Below are positions 1 to 6,376 of a DNA stretch of 11,376 nucleotides, in pieces. Positions within the stretch are counted from its first letter, which is position 1. Every line of letters begins with the position of its first letter. Both the position numbers and the translations under genes were made by a program. The DNA lies in the NCBI GenBank assembly GCA_934631025.1, contig CAKTXR010000073.1, positions 1 to 11,376 on the forward strand, written 5' to 3'. The stretch is from an uncultured Clostridia bacterium (GTDB taxonomy: Bacteria > Bacillota > Clostridia > Christensenellales > Aristaeellaceae). The notes beneath the pieces were generated by a model, which worked only from the letters and a program-made list of their open reading frames with translations, was not told where the DNA came from and searched no databases.

Positions 1-95
1 CTTCGCGCACGCAACCCGACTCCGCGCCGCTTGGGGGCGGCTCGCCGGCAGTGCCGGTTCCACTTGCTGCCGCGCAAAGCAAGAAAACTTAGTAC
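1..95 (+). repeat. Tail of a repeated element, with short GC palindrome
   Basis: This stretch ends with a palindrome at 45-57 (CCGGC, loop AGT, GCCGG) followed by TTCCAC. The same arrangement recurs at 286-296 and, on the minus strand, at 11001-11013. The first ten bases, CTTCGCGCAC, also recur on the minus strand at 11018-11027, just before the third palindrome. I read this as the end of one repeat copy whose beginning lies outside the window, directly followed by the next copy. No reading frame or RNA gene was recognised. The relationship was found by eye, so the borders are approximate. Confidence 0.5.
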
Positions 96-161
96 TATAT
101 AGCCCGACCTGACCGGCCATAAATTGGAGCCGGTCAGGTCTTTCCATGTACCCGAGTGTTG
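92..161 (+). repeat. 70-bp hairpin core of the repeated element, left copy
   Basis: A perfect 12-bp inverted repeat (GACCTGACCGGC at 106-117, GCCGGTCAGGTC at 129-140) encloses an 11-base loop. The whole stretch 92-161 is nearly identical to the reverse complement of 11307-11376, with about three mismatches, one of them in the loop. The hairpin is followed only by TTTCC, which makes a poor terminator tail. Outside these 70 bp the two copies diverge quickly, so either the core is under constraint or it was copied recently. Confidence 0.85.
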
Positions 162-310
162 CGGGGCGTGAACACGGCAATTCGGGGATTGCAATTATTG
201 CGAGGTTTTGCAAAAAGGTACTCTGCCGCGAATCAAATGAAGAGAGTCCAGAGAGCCAATGGCTTTTTGGCGCAGTCTGGGGCGGCCGCAGTGCGGCTTC
301 CACATTTCAG
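132..310 (+). repeat. Body of the repeated element: diverged unit plus palindromic module
   Basis: After the core, roughly 132-255 aligns loosely with the two tandem units at 11078-11336 read on the minus strand. Shared landmarks are GGTCAGGTCTTTCC, CCGAGTGTTG, an ATTGCAAGG-like stretch and a TCTGCC block. It is followed by a second palindrome (GCCGC, loop AGT, GCGGC, 286-296 within the wider arms 285-297) and TTCCAC. The order core, unit, palindrome is the same as in the right-hand copy, except that here only one unit is present. Alignment beyond about 165 is weak and gapped, so the borders are estimates. Confidence 0.5.
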
Positions 311-759
311 CCCCAACGGACTCCCCGCGGAAAGCATGGCAAGGCCAATATGCTTGCGCAAAAAAGTACTCACGCCGCGCCGCCGACTCCGTTTCTTGTC
401 GGGATTCTCATAAAGAAACGCGTAATCCCGAAGTGAACCAACGAAGCTCGATAACCATACAACATTCGAGAACGTACGAATGGCGATCCCGACCCACGCG
501 GAATAGAAACGGAACATTCCGCACGCCGTCCTGTTTGGCGCTGTGCGTCAAACAGCAGGCGTGAACTGAACGCAAAACGTCGCAATAGAAATGCTGCCGC
601 CCAAGTACACATCGTCCATCCACAAACACAACACCCGAGCAAAACCGCACGGCGCATTACTTCTCGCTGAAAAAGCATACCCATGCCGGAAAGATCAGAT
701 AATGCCTGATTCAACGTTAAAATTGAGTAATGTTTTTCGCTTTTCCGGCAAATCCATGG
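311..759. other. Gene-free stretch before the transporter gene
   Basis: No frame here has a ribosome binding site, a domain signature or codon use like the neighbouring genes. A small imperfect hairpin lies at 332-355, and a striking pair of interleaved inverted repeats at 390-431 is listed separately. The last part, from about 700, is more AT-rich and probably carries the promoter of the downstream transporter gene. No tRNA, known riboswitch or insertion sequence was recognised. Confidence 0.5.
390..431. other. Interleaved inverted repeats with pseudoknot topology
   Basis: Two perfect 8-bp complementary pairs are interleaved. CGTTTCTT (390-397) pairs with AAGAAACG (413-420), and TCGGGATT (399-406) pairs with AATCCCGA (424-431). 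The order A, B, A', B' with linkers of 1, 6 and 3 bases is that of an H-type pseudoknot; alternatively these are two mutually exclusive hairpins. No transcript or promoter for it is identified, and the 3-base linker may be tight for an 8-bp stem. The pairing is seen directly, while an RNA function is inference. Confidence 0.45.
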
Positions 760-765
760 TAGAAT
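736..765 (+). promoter_or_regulatory. Candidate promoter of the MATE-HAD pair
   Basis: TAGAAT at 760-765 matches five of six bases of the sigma-A -10 consensus. It lies in an AT-rich stretch about 20 bases before the ribosome binding site of the transporter. The -35 position holds only a weak TTCGCT (736-741), 18 bases upstream, so this is a candidate rather than a firm call. Confidence 0.35.
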
Positions 766-803
766 AGAGGAAACGACTACCAAGGCGGGGAGGATGGATA
801 CAA

Positions 804-2231
804 ATGCTGCTGGCCAGATTTTTCGGCGTGTCGCACATGGTCAGGCCCGACCGCGTGCGCGGCGAGCTGCCGACGAGCCGCGAGGCGTACAGAAACCTCA
901 TCGACATCGCGCTACCCAGCGTGGCGGAGATGGTGCTTACCAGCCTGATTGGCTCGATCGACACCATGATGGTGGGCACGATCGGCACATCGGCCATCGC
1001 GTCGGTGGGACTGGTGTCGCAGCCGCGTATGCTGATGTTGTGCCTGTTCATGGCGCTCAATATCGGCGTGACGGCGGTTGTGGCGCGCAGAAAAGGCGAG
1101 GGACGGCGCGACGACGCGAATAAGACGCTCAGAAGCGCGCTGGTTGTGGAGTTTTGCCTGTCTCTGATCATGATGGCGCTGGTCATTCCGCTGGCCAATC
1201 CGCTGATGCGGCTGGCGGGCGCGAAGGACGATACCATCGGCGCGGCGGCGCAGTATTTCAAAATTCTGGCGTGGATGCTGCCCTTCAACGCGCTCACGCT
1301 GTGCATCAATGCGGCGCAGCGCGGCGTGGGCAACACGCGCATCACCCTCTATTGCAACATGACGGCCAATCTGGTCAATGTGTTCTTCAATTTCCTGCTG
1401 ATCGGCGGGCACTGGGGCTTTCCGAAGCTGGGCGTGGCGGGCGCGGCCTATGCCACGGCGATCGGCTTCGGCGTGGGCTTCGTCATGGCGGTTGTCGCGC
1501 TCGAGCGCGGCGGCAAGCGGAACAGCTTTCTGCACATCAGCCTGCGCGGCGACTGGAAGCCGAGCCTCAAGGCGGTCATGCCGGTGTTCAAGGTGGGCGG
1601 CAACGCCATGTTCGAGCAGATTGCGCTGCGCTTCGGCTTCTTCGTCTATGCGCGCGTCGTTGCCGATCTGGGCACGGACGCGTTCGCGGCGCATCAGATC
1701 TGCGCGCAGTTTTTGAGCCTGTCGTTCACGTTCGCGGACGGCGTGGGCGTGGCGGGCACGTCGCTGGTCGGCCAGATGATGGGCAAAAAGCGACCCGATC
1801 TGTCTACCGTGTACGGCAAGTGCAGCCAGCGGCTGGCGCTGGTGATTTCGCTGATATTGGCTTCGAGCATCGCGATATTCCGCGAGCCGCTTGTGCGCCT
1901 GTTCATTACCTCGTCCGAGGATGCGAACGCGCCCGCCGTGTTCGCCATGGCCTGTCAGGTCATGCTGATCGTGGCGCTGTTCCAGCCCTTCCAGATGTCG
2001 GCGGTGGTGTTCTCCGGCTGTTTGCGCGGCGCGGGCGATAACCGCTTCGTCGCGCTGGTGATGATGATCTGCGTGGCGGGCATACGGCCGCTGTGCAGCT
2101 GTCTGGCCGTGTATGTGTTTAAGTGGGGGCTGATCGGCGCGTGGCTGGCGTCCCTGATTGATTTGAATGTGCGGCTGGCGCTGGTCTGGACGCGCTTTGC
2201 AGGAGGAAAATGGCATGACATCAAGGTTTAA
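804..2231 (+). CDS. MATE-family multidrug/metabolite efflux transporter
   Basis: This encodes a 475-residue polytopic membrane protein of the MATE family, which exports cationic drugs or metabolites in exchange for Na+ or H+. Its length is usual for the family (about 440-480), and the hydrophobic pattern fits about twelve membrane helices. Family-like stretches are SIDTMMVGTIG (residues 51-61, first helix with its Asp), QRGVGNTR (172-179) with the following helix, and the related LRGAGDNR (407-414) at the equivalent place in the second half, reflecting the internal duplication of MATE proteins. The start is ATG at 804, with GGGGAGG at 787-793 ten bases before it. An ATG at 794 lies in another frame. 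The stop overlaps the following HAD gene by 17 bases, so the two are probably cotranscribed. The substrate cannot be told from the sequence. Confidence 0.93.
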   Translation: MLLARFFGVSHMVRPDRVRGELPTSREAYRNLIDIALPSVAEMVLTSLIGSIDTMMVGTIGTSAIASVGLVSQPRMLMLCLFMALNIGVTAVVARRKGEGRRDDANKTLRSALVVEFCLSLIMMALVIPLANPLMRLAGAKDDTIGAAAQYFKILAWMLPFNALTLCINAAQRGVGNTRITLYCNMTANLVNVFFNFLLIGGHWGFPKLGVAGAAYATAIGFGVGFVMAVVALERGGKRNSFLHISLRGDWKPSLKAVMPVFKVGGNAMFEQIALRFGFFVYARVVADLGTDAFAAHQICAQFLSLSFTFADGVGVAGTSLVGQMMGKKRPDLSTVYGKCSQRLALVISLILASSIAIFREPLVRLFITSSEDANAPAVFAMACQVMLIVALFQPFQMSAVVFSGCLRGAGDNRFVALVMMICVAGIRPLCSCLAVYVFKWGLIGAWLASLIDLNVRLALVWTRFAGGKWHDIKV

Positions 2232-2877
2232 GGCGATGATATTCGACATGGACGGCACACTGCTGGATTCCATGCTGATCTGGCGCACCGTCTGGCGCGA
2301 GTACATCGAAAAGAGTGGCATCAAAATGCCGGAGGAGCTGGTCGGCAAGAGCGATTACGGCTGCATGAAATCCTGCGGCCTGATCGCCGCGCAGGAGGGC
2401 CGCGAGCGGGACGAAATCTACGCCGAAATGCGCGAGCTGATCCGCGCGCACTATATGACCGACATACAGCCCAAGCCCTACGCGGCCGAGCTGCTCGCGG
2501 CGCTCAAGGCCGAGGGCTATACCGTGGGCGTGGCCACGGCGACGCTGCGCGACATGGCCTGTCCCGCGCTCGAGCGGCACGGCCTGACAAAGTATCTCGA
2601 TTTCTTCTGCGACGTGGACGAGATCGGCCTGTCCAAGTCCGAGCCGGAGTTCTTCGTGCGCGCGTCGGCGCTGGCCGGTGCAAAGCCCGTGGAGAGCGTG
2701 ATGTTCGAGGACGCGGTTTACGCCATGCGCAGCGCGAAGGCGGCGGGGATGCCCGTCGTGGCGATCGACGAGCCGATGTCCTGTCGCGATAAGGAAGAGA
2801 TATTGTCGCTGGCCGACCGCTATGTGCTCTCCTGGCGCGAGGTGATTGAGACGCTGCCGGTCGTCATCGATAAATAA
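2215..2877 (+). CDS. HAD superfamily hydrolase, beta-phosphoglucomutase-like (subfamily IA)
   Basis: This encodes a 220-residue cytoplasmic phosphatase or phosphomutase of the haloacid dehalogenase superfamily. All four motifs are visible: motif I DMDGTLLDS with nucleophile Asp11 and acid/base Asp13, motif II around Thr108 (VATAT), motif III Lys141 (GLSKSEP), and motif IV Glu165-Asp166 (VMFEDAVYA) for Mg2+. The insert between motifs I and II is the helical cap of the PGM-like group, which acts on small phosphorylated sugars. The substrate is not deducible. The start is ATG at 2215, with AGGAGG at 2201-2206 inside the end of the transporter gene. An earlier in-frame ATG at 2167 would add 16 residues lying wholly in the transporter coding sequence. 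The 17-base overlap suggests translational coupling. No clear terminator follows. Confidence 0.92.
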   Translation: MTSRFKAMIFDMDGTLLDSMLIWRTVWREYIEKSGIKMPEELVGKSDYGCMKSCGLIAAQEGRERDEIYAEMRELIRAHYMTDIQPKPYAAELLAALKAEGYTVGVATATLRDMACPALERHGLTKYLDFFCDVDEIGLSKSEPEFFVRASALAGAKPVESVMFEDAVYAMRSAKAAGMPVVAIDEPMSCRDKEEILSLADRYVLSWREVIETLPVVIDK

Positions 2878-2910
2878 CGCAATTTTTGAATGATATGATC
2901 GTTCACAGCC

Positions 2911-2939
2911 TTGCAATTTGCACGGCATATCGCTATAAT
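2911..2939 (+). promoter_or_regulatory. Sigma-A-type promoter of galE
   Basis: TTGCAA (2911-2916) and a perfect TATAAT (2934-2939) are separated by the optimal 17 bases. The start codon of galE lies 35 bases after the -10 box, giving a leader of about 27 bases that carries the ribosome binding site GGGAG at 2960-2964. This is the best promoter match in the window, and it implies galE is transcribed independently of the transporter-HAD pair. Confidence 0.85.
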
Positions 2940-2973
2940 AAGCGCAGGATAAAACAAACGGGAGTGATTATTG

Positions 2974-3987
2974 ATGAGCATTCTGCTGACGGGCGGCGCC
3001 GGTTATATCGGCAGCCATACCTGCGTCGAGCTGCTGAACGCGGGCTACGACGTGGTGGTCGTGGATAATTATGTCAACAGCCAGCCGGAAGCGCTGCGCC
3101 GCGTGGAAACCATCACCGGCAAAAAGGTGACGGCCTATGAAGCCGACGTGTGCGACAAGGCCGCGATGGACGCGATCTTTTCTAAGGAGAAGATCGAGGC
3201 GGTCATTCACTTTGCCGGCCTGAAAGCGGTGGGCGAGTCGGTCGCCGAGCCGTTGATGTACTATCGCAACAATCTCGATTCGACGCTGACACTGGTTGAG
3301 ACCATGGTCAAATACGGCTGCAAGCGCATCGTGTTCAGCTCCTCGGCGACCGTTTACGGCGCGCCGGATTTCTCCCCCGTGCCCGAGACAGCGCGTCTGG
3401 GCTGCTCCAATCCCTACGGCTGGACGAAATACATGATCGAGCAGATCCTGCGCGATTGGGCGGCGGCTCAGAAGGACGTGTCCGTCGTGCTGCTGCGCTA
3501 CTTTAATCCCGTCGGCGCGCATCCCAGCGGCCTGATCGGCGAGAACCCCAACGGCCGCCCCAACAACCTCATGCCCAACGTGCTCAACGCCGCGTCCGGC
3601 AAGATCAAGGAGCTGAAGGTGTTCGGCGGCGATTACGACACGCCCGACGGCACCTGCGTGCGCGATTACATCCATGTGGTCGATCTGGCCAAGGGTCATG
3701 TCTGCGCGCTCAAGTATGCCGCGGAGCACACCGGCAGCGAGGCGATCAACCTCGGCACCGGCGTGGGTTACAGCGTGCTGGACATCATCAACAGCTTTGA
3801 GCGCTCGACCGGCGTGAAGGTGCCCTATGTGATCACCGAGCGCCGTCCCGGCGACGTGCCCAGCTACTACGCCAACCCCGAAAAGGCGGCGAAGCTGCTG
3901 AACTGGCACACCGAAAAGACGCTGGACGATATGTGCCGCGATTCCTGGGCGTTCAAGAGCAAGAACCCCAACGGCTACGAGGCCTGA
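2974..3987 (+). CDS. galE: UDP-glucose 4-epimerase
   Basis: This encodes a 337-residue cytoplasmic enzyme that interconverts UDP-glucose and UDP-galactose with tightly bound NAD+, in the Leloir pathway and in supply of UDP-galactose for envelope glycans. It is an extended short-chain dehydrogenase. The Rossmann glycine motif GGAGYIG is at residues 7-13, the catalytic Ser near 122-124, and the Tyr148-xxx-Lys152 pair in NPYGWTK. The family block NPVGAHPSGLIGE is at 178-190. Its length nearly equals the 338 residues of E. coli GalE. The residue matching E. coli Tyr299 is Tyr298, and a bulky residue there usually favours non-acetylated sugars, so UDP-Glc/Gal specificity is inferred. The start is ATG at 2974, nine bases after GGGAG; a TTG directly before it is less likely. 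No galK or galT is adjacent, which fits a glycan role. Confidence 0.96.
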   Translation: MSILLTGGAGYIGSHTCVELLNAGYDVVVVDNYVNSQPEALRRVETITGKKVTAYEADVCDKAAMDAIFSKEKIEAVIHFAGLKAVGESVAEPLMYYRNNLDSTLTLVETMVKYGCKRIVFSSSATVYGAPDFSPVPETARLGCSNPYGWTKYMIEQILRDWAAAQKDVSVVLLRYFNPVGAHPSGLIGENPNGRPNNLMPNVLNAASGKIKELKVFGGDYDTPDGTCVRDYIHVVDLAKGHVCALKYAAEHTGSEAINLGTGVGYSVLDIINSFERSTGVKVPYVITERRPGDVPSYYANPEKAAKLLNWHTEKTLDDMCRDSWAFKSKNPNGYEA

Positions 3988-4000
3988 TCAATAAACACAC

Positions 4001-4041
4001 AAGCGGGGAGCGGGTAAAGCCGTCTCTCCGCTTTGCTTATG
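4001..4041 (+). terminator. Rho-independent terminator of galE
   Basis: AAGCGGGGAG (4001-4010) pairs with CTCTCCGCTT (4024-4033) with one G-U pair, and a further CGG/CCG pairing is possible in the loop. It begins 13 bases after the galE stop and is followed by a modest T-rich tail (TTTGCTTAT, overlapping the stem end). Confidence 0.7.
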
Positions 4042-4064
4042 CGAAAAGGGCGCCATCATTGTCA

Positions 4065-4098
4065 ATTTTTGCGCCGCGGGCAACATTTTTGCGCGGCG
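4065..4098 (+). promoter_or_regulatory. Possible operator or leader structure before the MBL lipoprotein gene
   Basis: ATTTTTGCGC occurs twice (4065-4074 and 4085-4094), exactly 20 bases apart, or about two helical turns. The same segment also forms an inverted repeat (CGCCGCG at 4072-4078, CGCGGCG at 4092-4098). A TTGTCA at 4059-4064 could be a -35 box, but no convincing -10 box follows at proper spacing. The segment lies about 35 bases before the start codon. Regulation is inferred from position only. Confidence 0.3.
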
Positions 4099-4131
4099 GC
4101 GGGTCAGAATAGGAAAAGGGAGGGATGAATC

Positions 4132-4992
4132 ATGCGGCGTATAAAGCGGGCGCTGACCGGTATGCTGGCGGCGCTGATGCTGTTGGGCGGCTGCGCTTCG
4201 GCGCGGGAGGAGGCGGACGCGGGCCTGAACGTCGAAATCATCGTGTTCAACGTGGGCAAGGCCGACGCGATCCTCGTGCGGCTGGGCGGGAACGACTATC
4301 TGATCGACGCGGGTACGAAAAAGGGCTACGACACATTGCAGAGCGATCTGGACGCGCTGGGCGTGACGCGCCTTGAGGGCGTGTTCCTCACGCACACCGA
4401 CAAGGATCACGGCGGCGGGCTGGTCAAGCTGGCCGAAAGCGGCGTTTCCATCGGCGCGATTTATGCCTCCGAGCTGTATCACGACAAGGATTACGACAAG
4501 CATCAGGCGGTCAAGGCCGCAGGCGTGCTGGATATGGACGTGACGTGGCTCAAGGCGGGCGATGAGATCGACGCGGGCAACGGCTGCGCGTTCGAGGTGC
4601 TCGGGCCGCTCTCGCTCGACGAGCAGGACGAGAACAACAACTCGCTCGTGCTGCGCCTGACCACGCCCGAGGGCACGGCGCTCCTCATGGGCGACGCGGA
4701 ACTGGAGGAGGAAGCGGAGATCATCGCCGCGTCGGCCGGCAAGCTGGACGCGGACTACCTGAAGGCGGCGCATCACGGGCGAGACGACGCAACCTCGGCG
4801 GCGTTCGCGCGGATGGTGTCGCCGCAGATCGCCGTCATATCGACCGATCGTACCGACGAACCGCGCTCAGCTGCGACGAGCGTGATTGCGTCGCTGGAGG
4901 ACGCGGGCGCGGCGGTGTATATCACCGAGCATTTTGACTTGGGTGTGCGCGTGCGGCTGAAGAATGGGCAGGCTGAACTGATCGAAGAATAG
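4132..4992 (+). CDS. Metallo-beta-lactamase-fold lipoprotein, ComEC C-terminal-domain type
   Basis: This encodes a 286-residue exported lipoprotein. Basic residues, a hydrophobic stretch and the lipobox LLGGC predict lipidation of Cys21 and anchoring on the outer face of the membrane. The rest is a metallo-beta-lactamase fold of the group that includes the C-terminal domain of competence protein ComEC. It shows FNVGKADAILV (39-49), LIDAGT (57-62), the metal motif THTDKDHGGG (87-96, His88, Asp90, Asp92, His93), NNNSLVLRL (168-176), LLMGDAE (184-190) and LKAAHHG (210-216). A phosphodiesterase or nuclease activity is possible from the family, but the substrate is unknown. No ComEC channel domain is present or adjacent. 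The start is ATG at 4132 with GGGAGGG at 4118-4124. It is flanked by terminators, so it is probably monocistronic. Confidence 0.88.
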   Translation: MRRIKRALTGMLAALMLLGGCASAREEADAGLNVEIIVFNVGKADAILVRLGGNDYLIDAGTKKGYDTLQSDLDALGVTRLEGVFLTHTDKDHGGGLVKLAESGVSIGAIYASELYHDKDYDKHQAVKAAGVLDMDVTWLKAGDEIDAGNGCAFEVLGPLSLDEQDENNNSLVLRLTTPEGTALLMGDAELEEEAEIIAASAGKLDADYLKAAHHGRDDATSAAFARMVSPQIAVISTDRTDEPRSAATSVIASLEDAGAAVYITEHFDLGVRVRLKNGQAELIEE

Positions 4993-5009
4993 CATACAAA
5001 ACGGCAAAG

Positions 5010-5053
5010 GCCATCGTCTGAACGGCGTTTTTCGTTCGGGCGATGGCTTTTTT
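5010..5053 (+). terminator. Strong rho-independent terminator of the MBL lipoprotein gene
   Basis: A 15-bp stem (5010-5024 with 5033-5047, with G-U pairs near 5017 and 5019) closes an eight-base loop and is followed by six T residues (5048-5053). It starts 18 bases after the stop codon. A-rich bases before the stem could pair with the T run, but no reverse-strand function is needed. Confidence 0.92.
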
Positions 5054-5336
5054 ATATGTGGTGTGAATGGAGAATATGGTTCAGAAAACGTCCTCAAATC
5101 GTCGGTTTTTTCCATGAAATTCAGGGGGGAAGTGCCGCGCGGCGCAGAGGTGGCTGCCGGTGAGATGTGAGAAATGTTTCGGACACATCTGGCGCAATCG
5201 GCAGGATGCGCAACGCCTGCAAACGCTGGCAGGGCGTTTCGGGATGGTCAAAGTGTGCGAACGCTGAGTGAAACCGAACAACTTGCGAAGATCAGGAGAA
5301 GGTGCGATAAGACGGCGATTTACACAGCAATGTAAG
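5054..5336. other. Convergent intergenic gap with small hairpins
   Basis: This gap lies between the terminators of two convergent genes. It contains two inverted repeats: AGATGTG (5163-5169) with CACATCT (5184-5190), and AACGCCTGC (5212-5220) with GCAGGGCGTT (5229-5238, one bulged G). No ribosome binding site and start codon combination or recognisable protein family was found on either strand. A small RNA is possible, but nothing in the sequence demonstrates one. Confidence 0.4.
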
Positions 5337-5383
5337 AAAAAGCGCGCCGCGCGGTGCTCCTTCAACGGAACGCTGCGCGGCGC
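5337..5383 (-). terminator. Rho-independent terminator of ldh
   Basis: Read on the minus strand, a perfect 9-bp GC stem (5375-5383 with 5344-5352), extendable by GGTG/CGCT-type pairs, is followed after two bases by five T residues (complement of 5337-5341). It begins 25 bases after the ldh stop codon. Confidence 0.85.
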
Positions 5384-5407
5384 AGTGATGGTTGCGCGGA
5401 AATGCTG

Positions 5408-6376
5408 TTATACGAGCACCGTTTCGCGCGCGTCCTTTTGCAGCTCGGCGCGATGCGCTTCGGCAACGGCCATCAGTCGGGCGCGTTCCGTGCGGTCAAG
5501 TCCCGGTTCCAGCACGCGCTCTACGCCGCGCGCGCCCAGCACGACCGGCAGGCTCAGGCAGAGATCATGCAGGCCGTACTGCCCCTGCGCCAGCGTCGAG
5601 ACGGTCAGTATGGCGTGCTCGTCGCGCAGGATCGCTTCGGCGATGCGGCGCACGGCCAGCGCGATGGCGTAGCAGGTCGAGCCTTTCATGTCGATGATTT
5701 CGTAGGCCGCGCGGCGCACGTCCTGTTCGAATTGCCGGTTCACCTGCTCGGACATTGGTCCGCGGCAGCGCCCGCACGCGGCGCAGTATTCGTCCAGGCT
5801 CAGCCCGGCGATGCTGGCGCGGCTCCAGGCCACGAACTCGCCGTCGCCATGCTCGCCGAGCACGCAGGCGTGGATGTTGCGCGGATCCACGCCTGTGTGG
5901 CGGCTCAGCAGGTATTTAAGGCGCGATGTGTCCAGCACAGTGCCTGTGCCGATGACGCGCTCGCTGGGCAGGCCGCTCAGGTGGAGAGTCTCGAGCGTCA
6001 GTATGTCCACGGGGTTGGTGACGACCAGCAGCACGGCGTTCGGGGCGCTGCGGACGACCTCCGGCACGATGGACGCGAACACCGCGCGGTTGCGATCCAG
6101 CAGCTCAATGCGTGTTTCGCCGCTCTTCTGGCCCACGCCCGCCGTGATGACGACGAGATCTGCGTTCGCAATTTCGTCGTAGCCGCCGCTCTTCACGTCC
6201 AGCGCCGCATAGAGCGGCAGACCGTGCGCGATGTCCAGCGCTTCGCCGCGGGCGCGCTTTTCGTCGATGTCGACCAGTACGATTTCTCCGGCCAGCGCGG
6301 AGAGCGCGAGCGTGTAGGCGGTCGCCGCGCCCACGCGCCCCGCGCCGATCACGGCGATTTTTCGAGTATCCTTCAT
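5408..6376 (-). CDS. ldh: L-lactate dehydrogenase
   Basis: This encodes a 322-residue cytoplasmic enzyme that reduces pyruvate to L-lactate with NADH during fermentation. It shows the dinucleotide motif GAGRVGAA (11-18) with acidic Asp36, and the mobile-loop sequence GQKSGETR (82-89). Gln83 matches Gln102 of the standard numbering (lactate rather than malate specificity), and Arg89 matches Arg109. NPVDILT is at 121-127, Asp149-xx-Arg152 match Asp168 and Arg171, and catalytic His176 sits in LGEHGDG. The position matching FBP-binding Arg173 is Lys154, while the matching His188 is present (His169), so activation by fructose bisphosphate is uncertain. A CxxCxxC cluster (Cys198, 201, 204) is unusual. 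The start is ATG at 6376, with AAGGAG (6390-6385) eight bases before it. An upstream in-frame extension to 6472 overlaps the leader and is unlikely. Confidence 0.95.
   Translation of the reverse strand: MKDTRKIAVIGAGRVGAATAYTLALSALAGEIVLVDIDEKRARGEALDIAHGLPLYAALDVKSGGYDEIANADLVVITAGVGQKSGETRIELLDRNRAVFASIVPEVVRSAPNAVLLVVTNPVDILTLETLHLSGLPSERVIGTGTVLDTSRLKYLLSRHTGVDPRNIHACVLGEHGDGEFVAWSRASIAGLSLDEYCAACGRCRGPMSEQVNRQFEQDVRRAAYEIIDMKGSTCYAIALAVRRIAEAILRDEHAILTVSTLAQGQYGLHDLCLSLPVVLGARGVERVLEPGLDRTERARLMAVAEAHRAELQKDARETVLV

Noticed and set aside
106..140. The 12-bp hairpin as a simple terminator
   Set aside because: The stem is long but only three T residues follow, no gene ends nearby, and the conservation extends well past the stem on both sides.
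461..495. A further degenerate copy of the repeat unit near the CAACATTCGAGAACGTAC stretch
   Set aside because: The resemblance to the CAACACTCGGGTATATGG block is short and gapped and could be chance.
370..783. 137-codon minus-strand reading frame before the transporter gene
   Set aside because: No good ribosome binding site, no family resemblance, and it covers the interleaved inverted repeats and the probable promoter of the transporter.
912..2348. Long antisense frames opposite the transporter (912-2348), galE (2968-3909) and the lipoprotein gene (8232-9425)
   Set aside because: They have Arg/His/Ala/Gly-biased translations typical of GC-rich shadow frames and no start signals, and the opposite strands encode recognisable proteins.
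5081..5365. 94-codon minus-strand frame in the convergent gap
   Set aside because: It overlaps the ldh terminator, lacks a ribosome binding site and resembles no known family; its cysteines look incidental.
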